64,000 bases of DNA from Pedobacter sp. PAMC26386 (GTDB lineage: Bacteria > Bacteroidota > Bacteroidia > Sphingobacteriales > Sphingobacteriaceae): the NCBI GenBank assembly GCA_014302835.1, contig CP060294.1, positions 4,179,067 through 4,243,066 on the forward strand, given 5' to 3'. Of this stretch, positions 9,614 to 18,392 are shown piece by piece. Position 1 is the stretch's first letter, and each line of letters opens with the position of its first letter. Under the pieces are notes generated by a model. The model saw only the letters and a list, made by a program, of their open reading frames with translations. It did no database searches and was not told the DNA's origin. Made by a program: the position numbers and the translations under genes.

Positions 9614-11211
9614 AGAAGATCTCTATATTTCTGCTAAGTTTTTTAATCGTTACGCTGGGTAGCTGTAGTAAAGCGCAACTGGATAAAATCAATACGGACC
9701 CAACAAAATTACCAGCCGAATCTTATAATCCTGATGAATTGCTTTCAACAGCACAGTTCAAGTCCTCAAATAAAGGTTATTATCAATTACTCTATCAAAG
9801 TACAATGATGCAATTGCTAGCCTCTACTTATCTTTATTATAACAATGGGGATAAATATGTGAATGCAGGCAGTTTTACGGATTATCAGGGTAGAATATTT
9901 GATGAGGGTTATGCTGATGCTTCAACAATCAGAGAGATGCAGCGTCTTGCAAGAGACAAAGATCCGGTTGCGTATTCAAACCTGATTAATATTGGTGATA
10001 TTATGTTCGTACTAATCTTACAACGAATTACCGACACTTATGGTGATATCCCCTATTCTCAAGCATCAAAAGCAAGAGAGGGAATTAAATATCCGGTATA
10101 TGATAAACAGGAGGATATTTACAATTCAATGCTGACGGATCTGGATAAGGCAATTCATAATTTAGATCCGTCAAAACCGAAACCGTCTACAGATTTATTT
10201 TACAAAGGTGATATTAATCAATGGAAGAAGTTCGGGTATTCACTAATGTTAAAGGTAGCCATGCGTTTAACAAAAATTGCACCAGACAAAGCAAGGTTAT
10301 GGGTCGAAAAAGCTGCTGCTGCCGGCGTATTTTCTGACAACAGTGATAATGCCATTGTACTTACTGATGAGTCAAACCTGGATGCTCAGAATGGTACTTC
10401 TCTAGCTTTACGTACAATTTCAGATTACCGGGAGGTAAGATGGAGCAAAACTTTAATCGATGAACTGAGAAAAAATGATGATCCCAGGCTCGGGGTGATT
10501 GCTGAGGTGCCGCAAAGTGGTTTAGCGAATAATATGAATGAGAAGCTTGCAGGAAATACGGATGCTGCGGTACAACTGGGTCTACCGAATGGTTATGATT
10601 TATCAGGTGGGGCTTTCGATATCAGTAAGTCTCCTGAATATGCAGGTGGAACGGGTACAGGTGCCGATTTTGCTCCGCTTGGAAAATATTCAAGACCAAG
10701 GACTGCTGTCTATTTGAAATTGAGTGGTCCGAACTTTATTATGACTTATAGCGAAATTGAGCTATTGCTGGCCGAAGCTAAAATAAGGGGATGGAATGTT
10801 CCTGGAACGGCTGCCGGACATTATGCGAACGGTTTAAGGGGTGGTTTACAGACTATGCGGCAACTGGATCAAATGGCGGCTATTCCTGAAGAGGCAATCA
10901 ATGTGTATGTAATGAAGCATCCGCTGGATGAATCTAGCAGCGATAAGGCTTTTGAAATGATTAATACGCAATACTGGATCACCACCGGTACTTCTTTTAA
11001 CTTTATTGAGAGCTGGATGAATTGGAAAAGATCAGGGTATCCTGTATTAACTCCAGTTAATTATCCGGGAAATGTAACGAATGGAACGATTCCAAGGAGA
11101 TTGATTTACCTGTCTACAGAAGTGCTGAATAATACAGATAATTATAGAGCGGCTGTGGCAAGGCTGCCAGGAGGAGATTTACTGACATCCAGGACATGGT
11201 GGGACAGGTAG
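9610..11211 (+). CDS. SusD/RagB-like outer-membrane lipoprotein
   Basis: This 533-residue surface lipoprotein is the partner of the preceding SusC. The signal peptide ends in a lipobox LGSC (Cys19), followed by the INTDP motif seen also in the SusD at 1-1087. Residues around 135-155 contain RITDTYGDIPYSQ, again matching the other SusD_like_2 protein, so these two are closer to each other than to the third SusD at 24751. It starts inside the last codons of the SusC gene. It is the last gene of the first FecI operon; the convergent hydrolase gene ends 16 bp away and I see no clear terminator between them. Confidence 0.92.
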   Translation: MKKISIFLLSFLIVTLGSCSKAQLDKINTDPTKLPAESYNPDELLSTAQFKSSNKGYYQLLYQSTMMQLLASTYLYYNNGDKYVNAGSFTDYQGRIFDEGYADASTIREMQRLARDKDPVAYSNLINIGDIMFVLILQRITDTYGDIPYSQASKAREGIKYPVYDKQEDIYNSMLTDLDKAIHNLDPSKPKPSTDLFYKGDINQWKKFGYSLMLKVAMRLTKIAPDKARLWVEKAAAAGVFSDNSDNAIVLTDESNLDAQNGTSLALRTISDYREVRWSKTLIDELRKNDDPRLGVIAEVPQSGLANNMNEKLAGNTDAAVQLGLPNGYDLSGGAFDISKSPEYAGGTGTGADFAPLGKYSRPRTAVYLKLSGPNFIMTYSEIELLLAEAKIRGWNVPGTAAGHYANGLRGGLQTMRQLDQMAAIPEEAINVYVMKHPLDESSSDKAFEMINTQYWITTGTSFNFIESWMNWKRSGYPVLTPVNYPGNVTNGTIPRRLIYLSTEVLNNTDNYRAAVARLPGGDLLTSRTWWDR

Positions 11212-11227
11212 TTTCTACTCAGGAGGT

Positions 11228-11809
11228 CTACATGGTTTCTTCTAATTGACGAATTATTTCATCAGTGTTCACAATGATTGCAAATTCTTCGTTCAAATGA
11301 GATAATGCAGTTAGATGTGTGGTCTCCGCATTGTATCGCTCTCCATTAATCCCTTTTTTCGCAAAAGCAGCAGTAGCATCAGCCGCAACAAAGACATTAT
11401 AGCCAAAATTGGCGGCCATTCTTGCTGTTGTTGAGACACAATGTTCCGTGGTCAAACCTATGATCACTAAAGTATCAATGTTTGCGGCATCTAATCTTTC
11501 TTTTAGATCAGTACCAATAAAAGCACTGTTTACTGATTTTTTGATAATTGTCTCACCAGTCAGTGGTCTTACAATATCTTTATGTTCGTTTCCGGGGTTG
11601 CCCTCTGCAAGCAAAGAACCAGGATGAACGGAGCAGTGTTGAATATGAAACAGTGGGAGATCATTTTTTCTCCAATAATCTAATAATTTCCTTGCGTTTA
11701 ACTCAGCATCCGGGTTGTTCCGTTCTCCTCCCCAATAGTCAATGTGATCAAAAGCTTTTTGAATATCTATCAATATCAATGCGGGTAATGTGTTTCTTAA
11801 TATTTTCAT
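11228..11809 (-). CDS. Isochorismatase-fold cysteine hydrolase
   Basis: This is a member of the isochorismatase/nicotinamidase superfamily, 193 residues from the ATG at 11809. An in-frame TTG at 11824 would add five residues but is less likely. The catalytic triad is visible: Asp in LILIDIQKAF (residue 15), Lys in IIKKSVNSAF (about 91) and Cys in TTEHCVSTTAR (124). It follows the AraC-type gene by about 60 bp on the same strand, so that regulator probably controls it. The substrate cannot be told from sequence; a nicotinamidase proper would have a metal-binding DxHxxxH, which I do not see. Confidence 0.85.
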   Translation of the reverse strand: MKILRNTLPALILIDIQKAFDHIDYWGGERNNPDAELNARKLLDYWRKNDLPLFHIQHCSVHPGSLLAEGNPGNEHKDIVRPLTGETIIKKSVNSAFIGTDLKERLDAANIDTLVIIGLTTEHCVSTTARMAANFGYNVFVAADATAAFAKKGINGERYNAETTHLTALSHLNEEFAIIVNTDEIIRQLEETM

Positions 11810-11872
11810 AACCCGAAATTGCAATTCCCCGCATTGCCAAACTTTGTTGTAAGGCTTTATTTGTTTGTTTTT

Positions 11873-12709
11873 TTAATCACGCGCCCGAGTGGGCGACACA
11901 CCATACTTTTGCTTGTATACTTTTGAAAAATGTGATAAATTTTCAAATCCACTCGCATATGCAATCATAGAAACTGTATTACTGGAACTCTTAATCTGGT
12001 ATTCTGCATATTCTAAACGCCTGTTTGTTTGCCATTTTATTGGCGTAGTATTAAATTTCTCTACAAACTCCTTCTTAAAGGTACTCACACTTCTACCCGT
12101 TAATTTTGCCATATCCTTTAATGACAGCTGTCTGGAAAAATTAGCTTCCATAAAATATACGAGGTCAATTTTCCTTTCACTCACCAAATATTTCAAAAAG
12201 GATGCAAACGTCCTTGAGCTGTCGCCCGACAGAATCTGCAAAAGAATCTGATGGGTAATAAACCTCAAAATGCATCTTGAATATTCCTGAGGATGCTGAA
12301 TATGCTGAATAGCTTCAGCTCGATTGACTGCAATAAAATCTGTAGTTTTAAAAAGGTAAGGAGCTAAATCTACATTAAATTTCTCGTCCTTGCGCTCAAT
12401 TACGTGAGTTTCAAGAAAATCATAAACAAACTCATTTTCCATAAAGATGAGTAAGCTCTTATAATTATCAGATGGAAATAGCTGGTAATTACCCCGCTTC
12501 CTGAACTGGATATCATTCACAGAAAGACCTTGAACATGACCGCCAGACCTAACATCTATTGAACCCGACAATACGAGTTCAAGACAATGACCAGTTTGCA
12601 GCGCATCCTCATATTGATGTTTACTTTCAATAATCACCGCGTACATGTCAGCCTGCCTTAACTTTAGATATGGATTATTACTCAGTATATCTTTTGGTAT
12701 TTCTATCAT
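11873..12709 (-). CDS. AraC-family transcriptional regulator
   Basis: This is a 278-residue regulator with a variable N-terminal part (1-185) containing a possible cupin-like ligand domain. The C-terminal AraC DNA-binding domain has two helix-turn-helices: the first around LSLKDMAKLTGRSVSTFKKEF (about 198-218) and the second around SMIAYASGFENLSHFSKVYK (about 249-268), ending with the usual YGVSPT. It lies directly upstream of the isochorismatase-fold gene on the same strand, which is its most likely target. The inducer is unknown. Confidence 0.88.
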   Translation of the reverse strand: MIEIPKDILSNNPYLKLRQADMYAVIIESKHQYEDALQTGHCLELVLSGSIDVRSGGHVQGLSVNDIQFRKRGNYQLFPSDNYKSLLIFMENEFVYDFLETHVIERKDEKFNVDLAPYLFKTTDFIAVNRAEAIQHIQHPQEYSRCILRFITHQILLQILSGDSSRTFASFLKYLVSERKIDLVYFMEANFSRQLSLKDMAKLTGRSVSTFKKEFVEKFNTTPIKWQTNRRLEYAEYQIKSSSNTVSMIAYASGFENLSHFSKVYKQKYGVSPTRARD

Positions 12710-12810
12710 AATTTATAATAACATATAGAATGATTCTCAAACGTATATGGCCGGTTAGCTGTTCTCAGTAAATATCTTAAAAAATCGGAAGGAAAACTGG
12801 AAAAGAGCAG

Positions 12811-12856
12811 TAAATAGAAAAGCCTTCAGATGATCATCTGAAGGCTTTTCTATTTA
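12811..12856 (-). terminator. Perfect 46-bp palindrome, terminator of tkt
   Basis: The left arm 12811-12833 and right arm 12834-12856 are exact reverse complements with no spacer, so a folded RNA needs a few unpaired bases at the tip. The core is GAAAAGCCTTCAG/CTGAAGGCTTTTC with T-rich ends on both strands. It lies 12 bp beyond the transketolase stop and suits a factor-independent terminator. The same outer stem recurs at 57133-57176. Confidence 0.8.
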
Positions 12857-12868
12857 CTATAAATTGTT

Positions 12869-14878
12869 TTATTTGCCTAGCAGTGCCTTGGCTTTGGCAA
12901 CTACGTTATCAATGGTAAAACCAAATACTTTGTACAGCTCTTCTGCCGGTGCAGATTCTCCAAAAGTATGCATCGCAATAATGTCTCCTTCGTCTGTTAC
13001 ATATTTATGCCAACCCAATGGTGATCCGGTTTCTACAGCAAGACGCTTACGGATAGCTTTTGGGAAAACTTTTTCTTTGTAAGCAGCATCTTGTTTTTCA
13101 AAGAGTTCCCACGACGGCATACTGACAACGCGTGCCGATATTCCACTTTCTTTTAGTTTTGCCTGAGCATCCAGAATCAGGGCTACTTCAGAACCGGTAG
13201 CAATCAGGATCAGCTCTGCTGTACCTTCTGCTTCGGATAAAATATAAGCACCTTTTTCCAGACCTTCTGCTTTTCCGTATTTCTCCTGATCAAGTACCGG
13301 TAAACCTTGTCTGGTGAAAACCAATACTACCGGCCCGTCTTTATGCTCCAAAGCTACACGCCAGGCTTGTGCTGTCTCATTTGCATCTGCCGGACGAATC
13401 AGGGTAATATTCGGGATAGAACGCAAAGAAATCAATTGTTCTACGGGTTGATGGGTAGTCCCATCTTCTCCAAGACCTATACTATCATGCGTATATACAA
13501 AGATAGGTCTGATTTTCATAATGGCCGCCAAACGGATTGGTGGGCGCATGTACTCCGAGAACATCAGAAAAGTCGCTCCAAAAGGAATTACCCCTTTGGT
13601 TAAAGCCATTCCCACAAGAGCAGAACCCATGGCATGTTCGCGGATACCAAAGTGAAAGTTTCGACCAGTTCTGTCCTCAGGAGTGAAAGAGGTATATTCT
13701 TTTAAGTTCGTGTCTGTAGACGGGGCCAGATCTGCTGCTCCACCAATCAGTCCCGGTAAACTGGAAGCAATTGCATTTAATACTTTTCCAGAAGCCTGAC
13801 GGGTAGCCATTTTATCTTTCGATGGGGCAAAAACAGGTAGGGAATCTTTCCAGCCTTTCGGAAGCTCACCGTTGTGTGCCGCTTCATAAGCCGCTGCCAG
13901 CTCAGGATGGGCTACTTTATATTCCGCAAATAATTCATCCCATTTTTTATTCGCATCTGTTCCTTTTTGACCCGCAGTCTGGTAATATTTATCAACTTCC
14001 GGTGGTACAAAGAATGATTTTGAAGGATCAAAACCAAAGAATTCTTTAACCAGTTTAATTTCATCTGCTCCTAATGGCGAACCATGTGAGCCTGATGTGT
14101 TTGCTTTATTTGGACTGCCATAGGCAATTTGCGTACGTACCTTGATTAAAGATGGGCGGTGAATCTCCGCTTTCGCATTTCTTACCGCATTGATAATTGC
14201 GGTAATATCATTTCCATCACTCACTTCCTGTACATGCCAGTTATAAGCTTCAAAACGTTTAGAGACATCTTCTGTAAAAGCGATATCAGTATCCCCTTCA
14301 ATAGAGATATGGTTATCATCGTACAAATAAATTAGATTTCCCAATTCCAGATGGCCTGCTAAAGAAGCAGCTTCAGACGTTACGCCTTCCATCATGTCTC
14401 CATCACTACAGATGGCATAGATTTTATAATCAAATAAATCAAATCCTGGTTTATTGAATCTTGCTGCCAGGTGTTTTTGTGCAATTGCAAACCCCACACC
14501 ATTCGCAAAGCCCTGTCCCAAAGGACCGGTCGTTACATCTACCCCGTCTATCAAACCATACTCCGGGTGCCCCGCAGTTTTGCTGTTTAGCTGACGGAAA
14601 TTCTTAAGATCATCAATAGTGACATTGAAACCTGTGAGGTGTAACAAACTGTACTGTAACATACAGCCATGCCCAGCCGATAAAATAAACCGGTCCCTAT
14701 TTGCCCAATCCGGATTTTTAGGATTGTATTTCATATAGTGCGCATACAATACATGCCCCATTGGTGCAGCCCCCATAGGCATGCCCGGGTGTCCGGAATT
14801 CGCTTTCTGTACCGCATCGATTGATAAAGTACGTACAGTGTTAATAGCTAACTCTTCAATGTTAAGATTTGAATCCAT
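12869..14878 (-). CDS. tkt: Transketolase
   Basis: This 669-residue thiamine-diphosphate enzyme transfers two-carbon ketol units in the non-oxidative pentose phosphate pathway, in the cytosol. It has the full single-chain arrangement: N-terminal TPP domain with substrate histidines in SGHPGMPMG (His30) and SAGHGCMLQYSLLH (His70), the TPP/metal motif starting SDGDMMEG (about 158-165) and ending YDDNH (186-190), the pyrimidine domain with the catalytic glutamate in FGIREHAMG, and the C-terminal domain. Length is normal for the family. It is monocistronic by appearance, with a strong palindromic terminator. Confidence 0.97.
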   Translation of the reverse strand: MDSNLNIEELAINTVRTLSIDAVQKANSGHPGMPMGAAPMGHVLYAHYMKYNPKNPDWANRDRFILSAGHGCMLQYSLLHLTGFNVTIDDLKNFRQLNSKTAGHPEYGLIDGVDVTTGPLGQGFANGVGFAIAQKHLAARFNKPGFDLFDYKIYAICSDGDMMEGVTSEAASLAGHLELGNLIYLYDDNHISIEGDTDIAFTEDVSKRFEAYNWHVQEVSDGNDITAIINAVRNAKAEIHRPSLIKVRTQIAYGSPNKANTSGSHGSPLGADEIKLVKEFFGFDPSKSFFVPPEVDKYYQTAGQKGTDANKKWDELFAEYKVAHPELAAAYEAAHNGELPKGWKDSLPVFAPSKDKMATRQASGKVLNAIASSLPGLIGGAADLAPSTDTNLKEYTSFTPEDRTGRNFHFGIREHAMGSALVGMALTKGVIPFGATFLMFSEYMRPPIRLAAIMKIRPIFVYTHDSIGLGEDGTTHQPVEQLISLRSIPNITLIRPADANETAQAWRVALEHKDGPVVLVFTRQGLPVLDQEKYGKAEGLEKGAYILSEAEGTAELILIATGSEVALILDAQAKLKESGISARVVSMPSWELFEKQDAAYKEKVFPKAIRKRLAVETGSPLGWHKYVTDEGDIIAMHTFGESAPAEELYKVFGFTIDNVVAKAKALLGK

Positions 14879-15229
14879 TTCTATATTTTTATAATGATAC
14901 TTTTACTACGATCACAGCGCCAATTTGTTTTAAACTATTTACTTTTTGACAGTAAATCAGTAACCGTTTAAAATTACCAGCAGCCAGTTTAAATTTATAA
15001 AGTAAAATTGGTTTTAGCTCATGAATTTTAAACAGAACTAGTTATAAACAAATAGGTCCCTTTTTAATATCCAGAATTCTGTGTCATGTGGGTTCTCCCA
15101 AATATTTACGCCAAATGACTGGTAGTAAAGTAAATCCAGACAGCGGGAAAATCTACCAAAAATTCTGCTCCATAAAAAAAGAGCGCTTTTGGCGCCCCTT
15201 TTTTCTAATTGTGTGTAATAAAAAATGTA
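14879..15229. other. Intergenic stretch between tkt and the Endo H-like gene
   Basis: These 351 bp lie upstream of tkt and downstream of the Endo H-like gene, both on the minus strand. It should hold the tkt promoter and leader, but I find no clear TAnnTTTG box. A GC-rich stem-loop with flanking A and T runs at 15174-15204 is the likely terminator of the Endo H-like gene. Short open frames here have no recognisable protein features. Confidence 0.5.
15174..15204 (-). terminator. Stem-loop after the Endo H-like gene
   Basis: The sequence forms GAGCGC/GGCGCCCC with two mismatches around a TTTT loop, flanked by seven A and six T. On the minus strand it is followed by a T run, 26 bp after the stop of the Endo H-like gene. 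It is a plausible intrinsic terminator. Confidence 0.6.
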
Positions 15230-16177
15230 CTATGGTGTATAAGTTGTACCCTGACCTCCATATAAAGCTTTTGAGATACTTGATAAATAAGTACTCTTAT
15301 TAGCGCTGGTCAAATTATAATATAAATAAACACCATAACCGTCTTTCACAGTTTTAGTGGCATTTGTAGTTGCAGTAGATACGCTCGTTGCAATAATATC
15401 AGTCGCAGCAGGGCCTAACTGGCTTTTAGTCAAACCAGGAATGTTAGGCACAGAATAACTACCATAATAAGGATTCCATGCGTAATTTACTTTAGAACCT
15501 ACAGTTACACCATTGTAAGATAAGTTCTGAGCTGATGGGCCAATATTATAGAATGATATAATTTTATTAGGCATTAACTGACGAAGTGCAGTAACCAGGT
15601 AAACAAAAGAACTTGAATTTGGTTGTCCTGTTCCATTATTACCATATTCTGCATACTCATCATCAAAGTCAATTCCATCCAGGCCATAAGTAGTTACCGC
15701 ATCACTTAGTTGCTGTGCAAAATCTTGTGCTGCTGCCTGAGTAGGGAAATTCGCAAAACCTGCTCCCTGGTGATTTCCTAAAATAGAAAGCATAACTTTA
15801 ATCCCTTTATCTTGAAGAGGCTTGATTTTAGTGGCTTTATTTGTCAATACAGCAGTTACCTGGGGATTGAAAAACAATTCTGCTTTTTGGGTAGTGGTAT
15901 TATAGTTAATGTTAGCAGCAAAAATTATCCCAATATCAAATAACTGTTTGCCGTTCGTTAACTTATACTTACCGACATTCAAAATATCATTATTGTTTAC
16001 TTCAACATAACAAACACCAAGAGGACCAGTTTGGCCAATTGCCTCGGTTTTAGTGGAAGAAACATTTGGAACTGGATTTTGAGACTGTTCTTTCTTACAG
16101 GCTGAAGCCAATAAAAGGACAAGGCCTACAGAAGTGATTGCAGTCTTTTTTAAGATTGCATTAAATTTTGTGTTCAT
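15230..16177 (-). CDS. Endo H-like GH18 endo-beta-N-acetylglucosaminidase, lipoprotein
   Basis: This 315-residue protein closely resembles Streptomyces Endo H as I remember it, across the C-terminal two thirds and at nearly the same total length. Endo H cuts the chitobiose core of high-mannose N-glycans. The GH18 signature reads DGIDFDDEYAEYG: Asp170, Asp172 and the proton donor Glu174 are all present. Other shared blocks are YNIGPSAQNLSY, YAWNPYYG and GYGVYLYYNL. The N-terminus is a lipoprotein signal (LLASAC, Cys27), so it is probably exported and membrane-anchored. It stands alone, not inside a SusCD operon. The natural substrate is inferred. Confidence 0.93.
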   Translation of the reverse strand: MNTKFNAILKKTAITSVGLVLLLASACKKEQSQNPVPNVSSTKTEAIGQTGPLGVCYVEVNNNDILNVGKYKLTNGKQLFDIGIIFAANINYNTTTQKAELFFNPQVTAVLTNKATKIKPLQDKGIKVMLSILGNHQGAGFANFPTQAAAQDFAQQLSDAVTTYGLDGIDFDDEYAEYGNNGTGQPNSSSFVYLVTALRQLMPNKIISFYNIGPSAQNLSYNGVTVGSKVNYAWNPYYGSYSVPNIPGLTKSQLGPAATDIIATSVSTATTNATKTVKDGYGVYLYYNLTSANKSTYLSSISKALYGGQGTTYTP

Positions 16178-16361
16178 ACAAATTGATTTGGTAGATGGTG
16201 AATTGTTGGTTAATTATTTGGTTATCTCTTATTAAAATCGACTTAATTGTTTAAGTAGGTAAAACGTTTAAGCTAAGCTAAGTTAGGAGATTGTTTTGAA
16301 CATATCAATACCCCCTGCATTCTTTTATAAATGTAGATTTTACCGCCCCTTATACCAAGCC

Positions 16362-17714
16362 TTATCGGTTAGCATGAACTTCCGCTACGGTTTTAATCAG
16401 CGGGGGGCCTAATAAACGGCTTCCCGTTGCAGTAATCAGAAAATCATCTTCTATTCTTATCCCGCCAAAATCTCTGAATTGTTTTACCTTTTCATAGTTA
16501 ATAAATCCGGCATGTTTATTTTCGGCAGACCACGAATCTATTAATACAGGGATGAAATACAGCCCTGGTTCAACAGTAACAACAAAGCCGGGTTCAAGCG
16601 CCTTACCTAAACGCAGAGACTTTAACCCAAATGCTTTACTCTTTTTTAATTCTTCGGTATAACCAATATATTCTTCTCCCAGATTTTCCATATCATGAAC
16701 ATCAAGGCCCATCATATGGCCCAGACCGCATTGGAAAAACAAAGTATGTGCCCCTTCAGCAACGGCTTGTTTAGGGTCACCTTTCATCAAACCTAAATCA
16801 GTAAGTCCACGCACCAAATGCTCGCTGGCAAGCAAATGAATATCTTTATATAAGACACCTGGTTTAAGGGCATCAATTGCTTTTTGCTGCGCATTTAAAA
16901 CAATATTATAGACATCCTGCTGTAACGGAGTGAAAGATTTTCCAACCGGAAAAGTACGGGTTAAGTCACCTGCATAAAACATATCATTCTCTGCACCACA
17001 ATCGCATAAAACCATTTGACCTTCCTGCAAAACAGTATTACTGGCATGATTATGTAAAATTGCTCCATTTACCGTCAGGATACTTGGAAAAGACTGCTGG
17101 CCACCGTTCGCAATCGCAACGGCTTGTAACTGTGCTGCAACGGCATTTTCAGTAACCCCCGGACGGGCAATTTCCTGCGCTTTTAGCTGCATCAGTACGC
17201 TGATGCCAACTGCTTTTTCTATTTCTTGTATTTCTTGTTCACCTTTGATAGAACGCTGCGCAACTATTGCCTTAATCAAAGCCACTGAAGGCTGTCCAGT
17301 CAATCCCCAGTCTATTAATTTCATGGAAGTTTCTGCTCTGTAAACTGGCAGAAAATGGACATTTCTGTTCCCGGCTAATGCATTTAACACTTCCGTTTTC
17401 TTTCTTGTAAACGCAATTCCAGATCTTTCGGCCTGCGCTTCTATCGTTTCAAGTTCCCCTGTCCATACAATATCATCTACAGTAAGTTCATCGCCAAACA
17501 GAATTTCCTGATCATTATCAATATCAATAATCAGACATAGACCCGGTCTGCTGATTCCTGTAAAATAAAGGAAACAGCTATCCTGACGAAAATGATAGGT
17601 GTTATCCCTGAAATTCATCCCGCTTTCTTCATTTCCGGGCAAAAGAATAATTCCTTCGCCAATAACTGATTTCAATTGCTTTCTTCTTTCCTGGTAGATT
17701 TCTTTAGCGAACAT
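16362..17714 (-). CDS. pepP: Xaa-Pro aminopeptidase (M24B)
   Basis: This 450-residue metallopeptidase removes N-terminal residues preceding proline. It has the N-terminal AMP_N domain (1-135) and a C-terminal pita-bread domain with the five metal ligands visible: Asp238 (LCDCGAEND), Asp250 (YAGDLTRTF), His333 (GLGHMMGLD), Glu382 (VTVEPGLYF) and Glu422 (GIRIEDDF). The spacing between the two aspartates is one residue longer than in E. coli PepP. No signal peptide is visible, so it is cytosolic. The IS element starts about 100 bp upstream of its start codon and may have separated it from original promoter sequence. Confidence 0.95.
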   Translation of the reverse strand: MFAKEIYQERRKQLKSVIGEGIILLPGNEESGMNFRDNTYHFRQDSCFLYFTGISRPGLCLIIDIDNDQEILFGDELTVDDIVWTGELETIEAQAERSGIAFTRKKTEVLNALAGNRNVHFLPVYRAETSMKLIDWGLTGQPSVALIKAIVAQRSIKGEQEIQEIEKAVGISVLMQLKAQEIARPGVTENAVAAQLQAVAIANGGQQSFPSILTVNGAILHNHASNTVLQEGQMVLCDCGAENDMFYAGDLTRTFPVGKSFTPLQQDVYNIVLNAQQKAIDALKPGVLYKDIHLLASEHLVRGLTDLGLMKGDPKQAVAEGAHTLFFQCGLGHMMGLDVHDMENLGEEYIGYTEELKKSKAFGLKSLRLGKALEPGFVVTVEPGLYFIPVLIDSWSAENKHAGFINYEKVKQFRDFGGIRIEDDFLITATGSRLLGPPLIKTVAEVHANR

Positions 17715-17811
17715 ATCTGGTTGTTTATAAATTCAAATTTATCAAATAAAAATTAATCTCTCTACAGGTGACGATTTCTGGTTTCAGCAGATAATTTTAG
17801 CGCGTGGTAAA

Positions 17812-17836
17812 TGTCGATTCCTAAAAGAGCTATACA
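17812..17836 (+). repeat. Left terminal inverted repeat of the IS
   Basis: The 25 bp begin TGTCGATTCCT and end AGCTATACA. Compared with the reverse complement of 19350-19374, positions 1-4, 8-11, 15 and 17-25 agree. It starts with TG, as is usual for this family. Confidence 0.8.
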
Positions 17837-17851
17837 CTAAAAACAGTGTAT
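17832..17851 (+). promoter_or_regulatory. Hairpin over the orfA start codon
   Basis: ATACACT and AGTGTAT form a perfect 7-bp stem around the loop AAAAAC, and the right arm includes the first two bases of the orfA ATG. In transcripts entering from outside this would hide the start. Such inhibitory structures are known in other IS families; the role here is inferred. Confidence 0.4.
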
Positions 17852-18392
17852 GGAAACAAAAGAAACAGAGTTTATTTACTCAGATCGGATTGGCAAGCAA
17901 CAGCGCTTTGATAAGCGCTTAATCGCATATGTTGTTCAATTAGCAGAACAAGGAGTCCCCCGCCGAGACCTTATACAGGAATATGGTATGGCCAGCTGCA
18001 CCCTAAAAGATTGGATAGATCGGTACGGTTCAAGTATAGTGAAACACAAAAGCTATACACTGGCAGAAAAGAGGTCTGTTTTTCGCGCTGTAGAAGCAGG
18101 AATGAGCGTCAGACAAGCTCAAATTGCCTTTGATATTTCTTACCCGAGTGTAATACGGGGCTGGATAAAGAAATTTAGAGAAGAAAATGTCGAAATTAGC
18201 GATATCAAATCTTTAGAGGTGGTTAAAAAGACAACAAATCAATCTGATAACACAGAACTCAAAGCCTTGCAAGAAGCCCTTGCAGAGGCCAATTTGAAGA
18301 TCAAAGCCCTGGACACCATGATCGATATCGCTGAAGAACAGCTTAAAATCGATATCAGAAAAAAGTCTGGTGCCAGGCAGTCATCAAAATGA
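17850..18392 (+). CDS. IS3-family OrfA, DNA-binding subunit
   Basis: This 180-residue protein contains two helix-turn-helix regions (about residues 25-65, GVPRRDLIQEYGMASCTLKDW, and about 75-115, SVRQAQIAFDISYPSVIRGW) and a C-terminal leucine-rich coiled coil (about 130-170). This is the standard OrfA layout: it recognises the IS ends and regulates transposition. Its last codons overlap orfB by ATGA. The codons for Arg-Lys-Lys near the end contain the A AAA AAG slippery site at 18359, by which part of the ribosomes would make an OrfAB fusion. Confidence 0.93.
   Translation: METKETEFIYSDRIGKQQRFDKRLIAYVVQLAEQGVPRRDLIQEYGMASCTLKDWIDRYGSSIVKHKSYTLAEKRSVFRAVEAGMSVRQAQIAFDISYPSVIRGWIKKFREENVEISDIKSLEVVKKTTNQSDNTELKALQEALAEANLKIKALDTMIDIAEEQLKIDIRKKSGARQSSK
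18359..18365 (+). other. Programmed -1 frameshift site A AAA AAG
   Basis: In the orfA frame the sequence reads AGA AAA AAG, which gives the classic slippery heptamer A_AAA_AAG. After a one-base backward slip the next codon starts at 18365 and the frame is open directly into orfB (GTC TGG TGC, then through the orfB ATG at 18389). The orfA stop lies 25 bp downstream. This arrangement is the known way IS3-family elements make their transposase. Confidence 0.85.

Noticed and set aside
15088..15303. Open frame of 71 codons on the plus strand
   Set aside because: It runs through the terminator region and into the Endo H-like gene, with no recognisable domain or signal.
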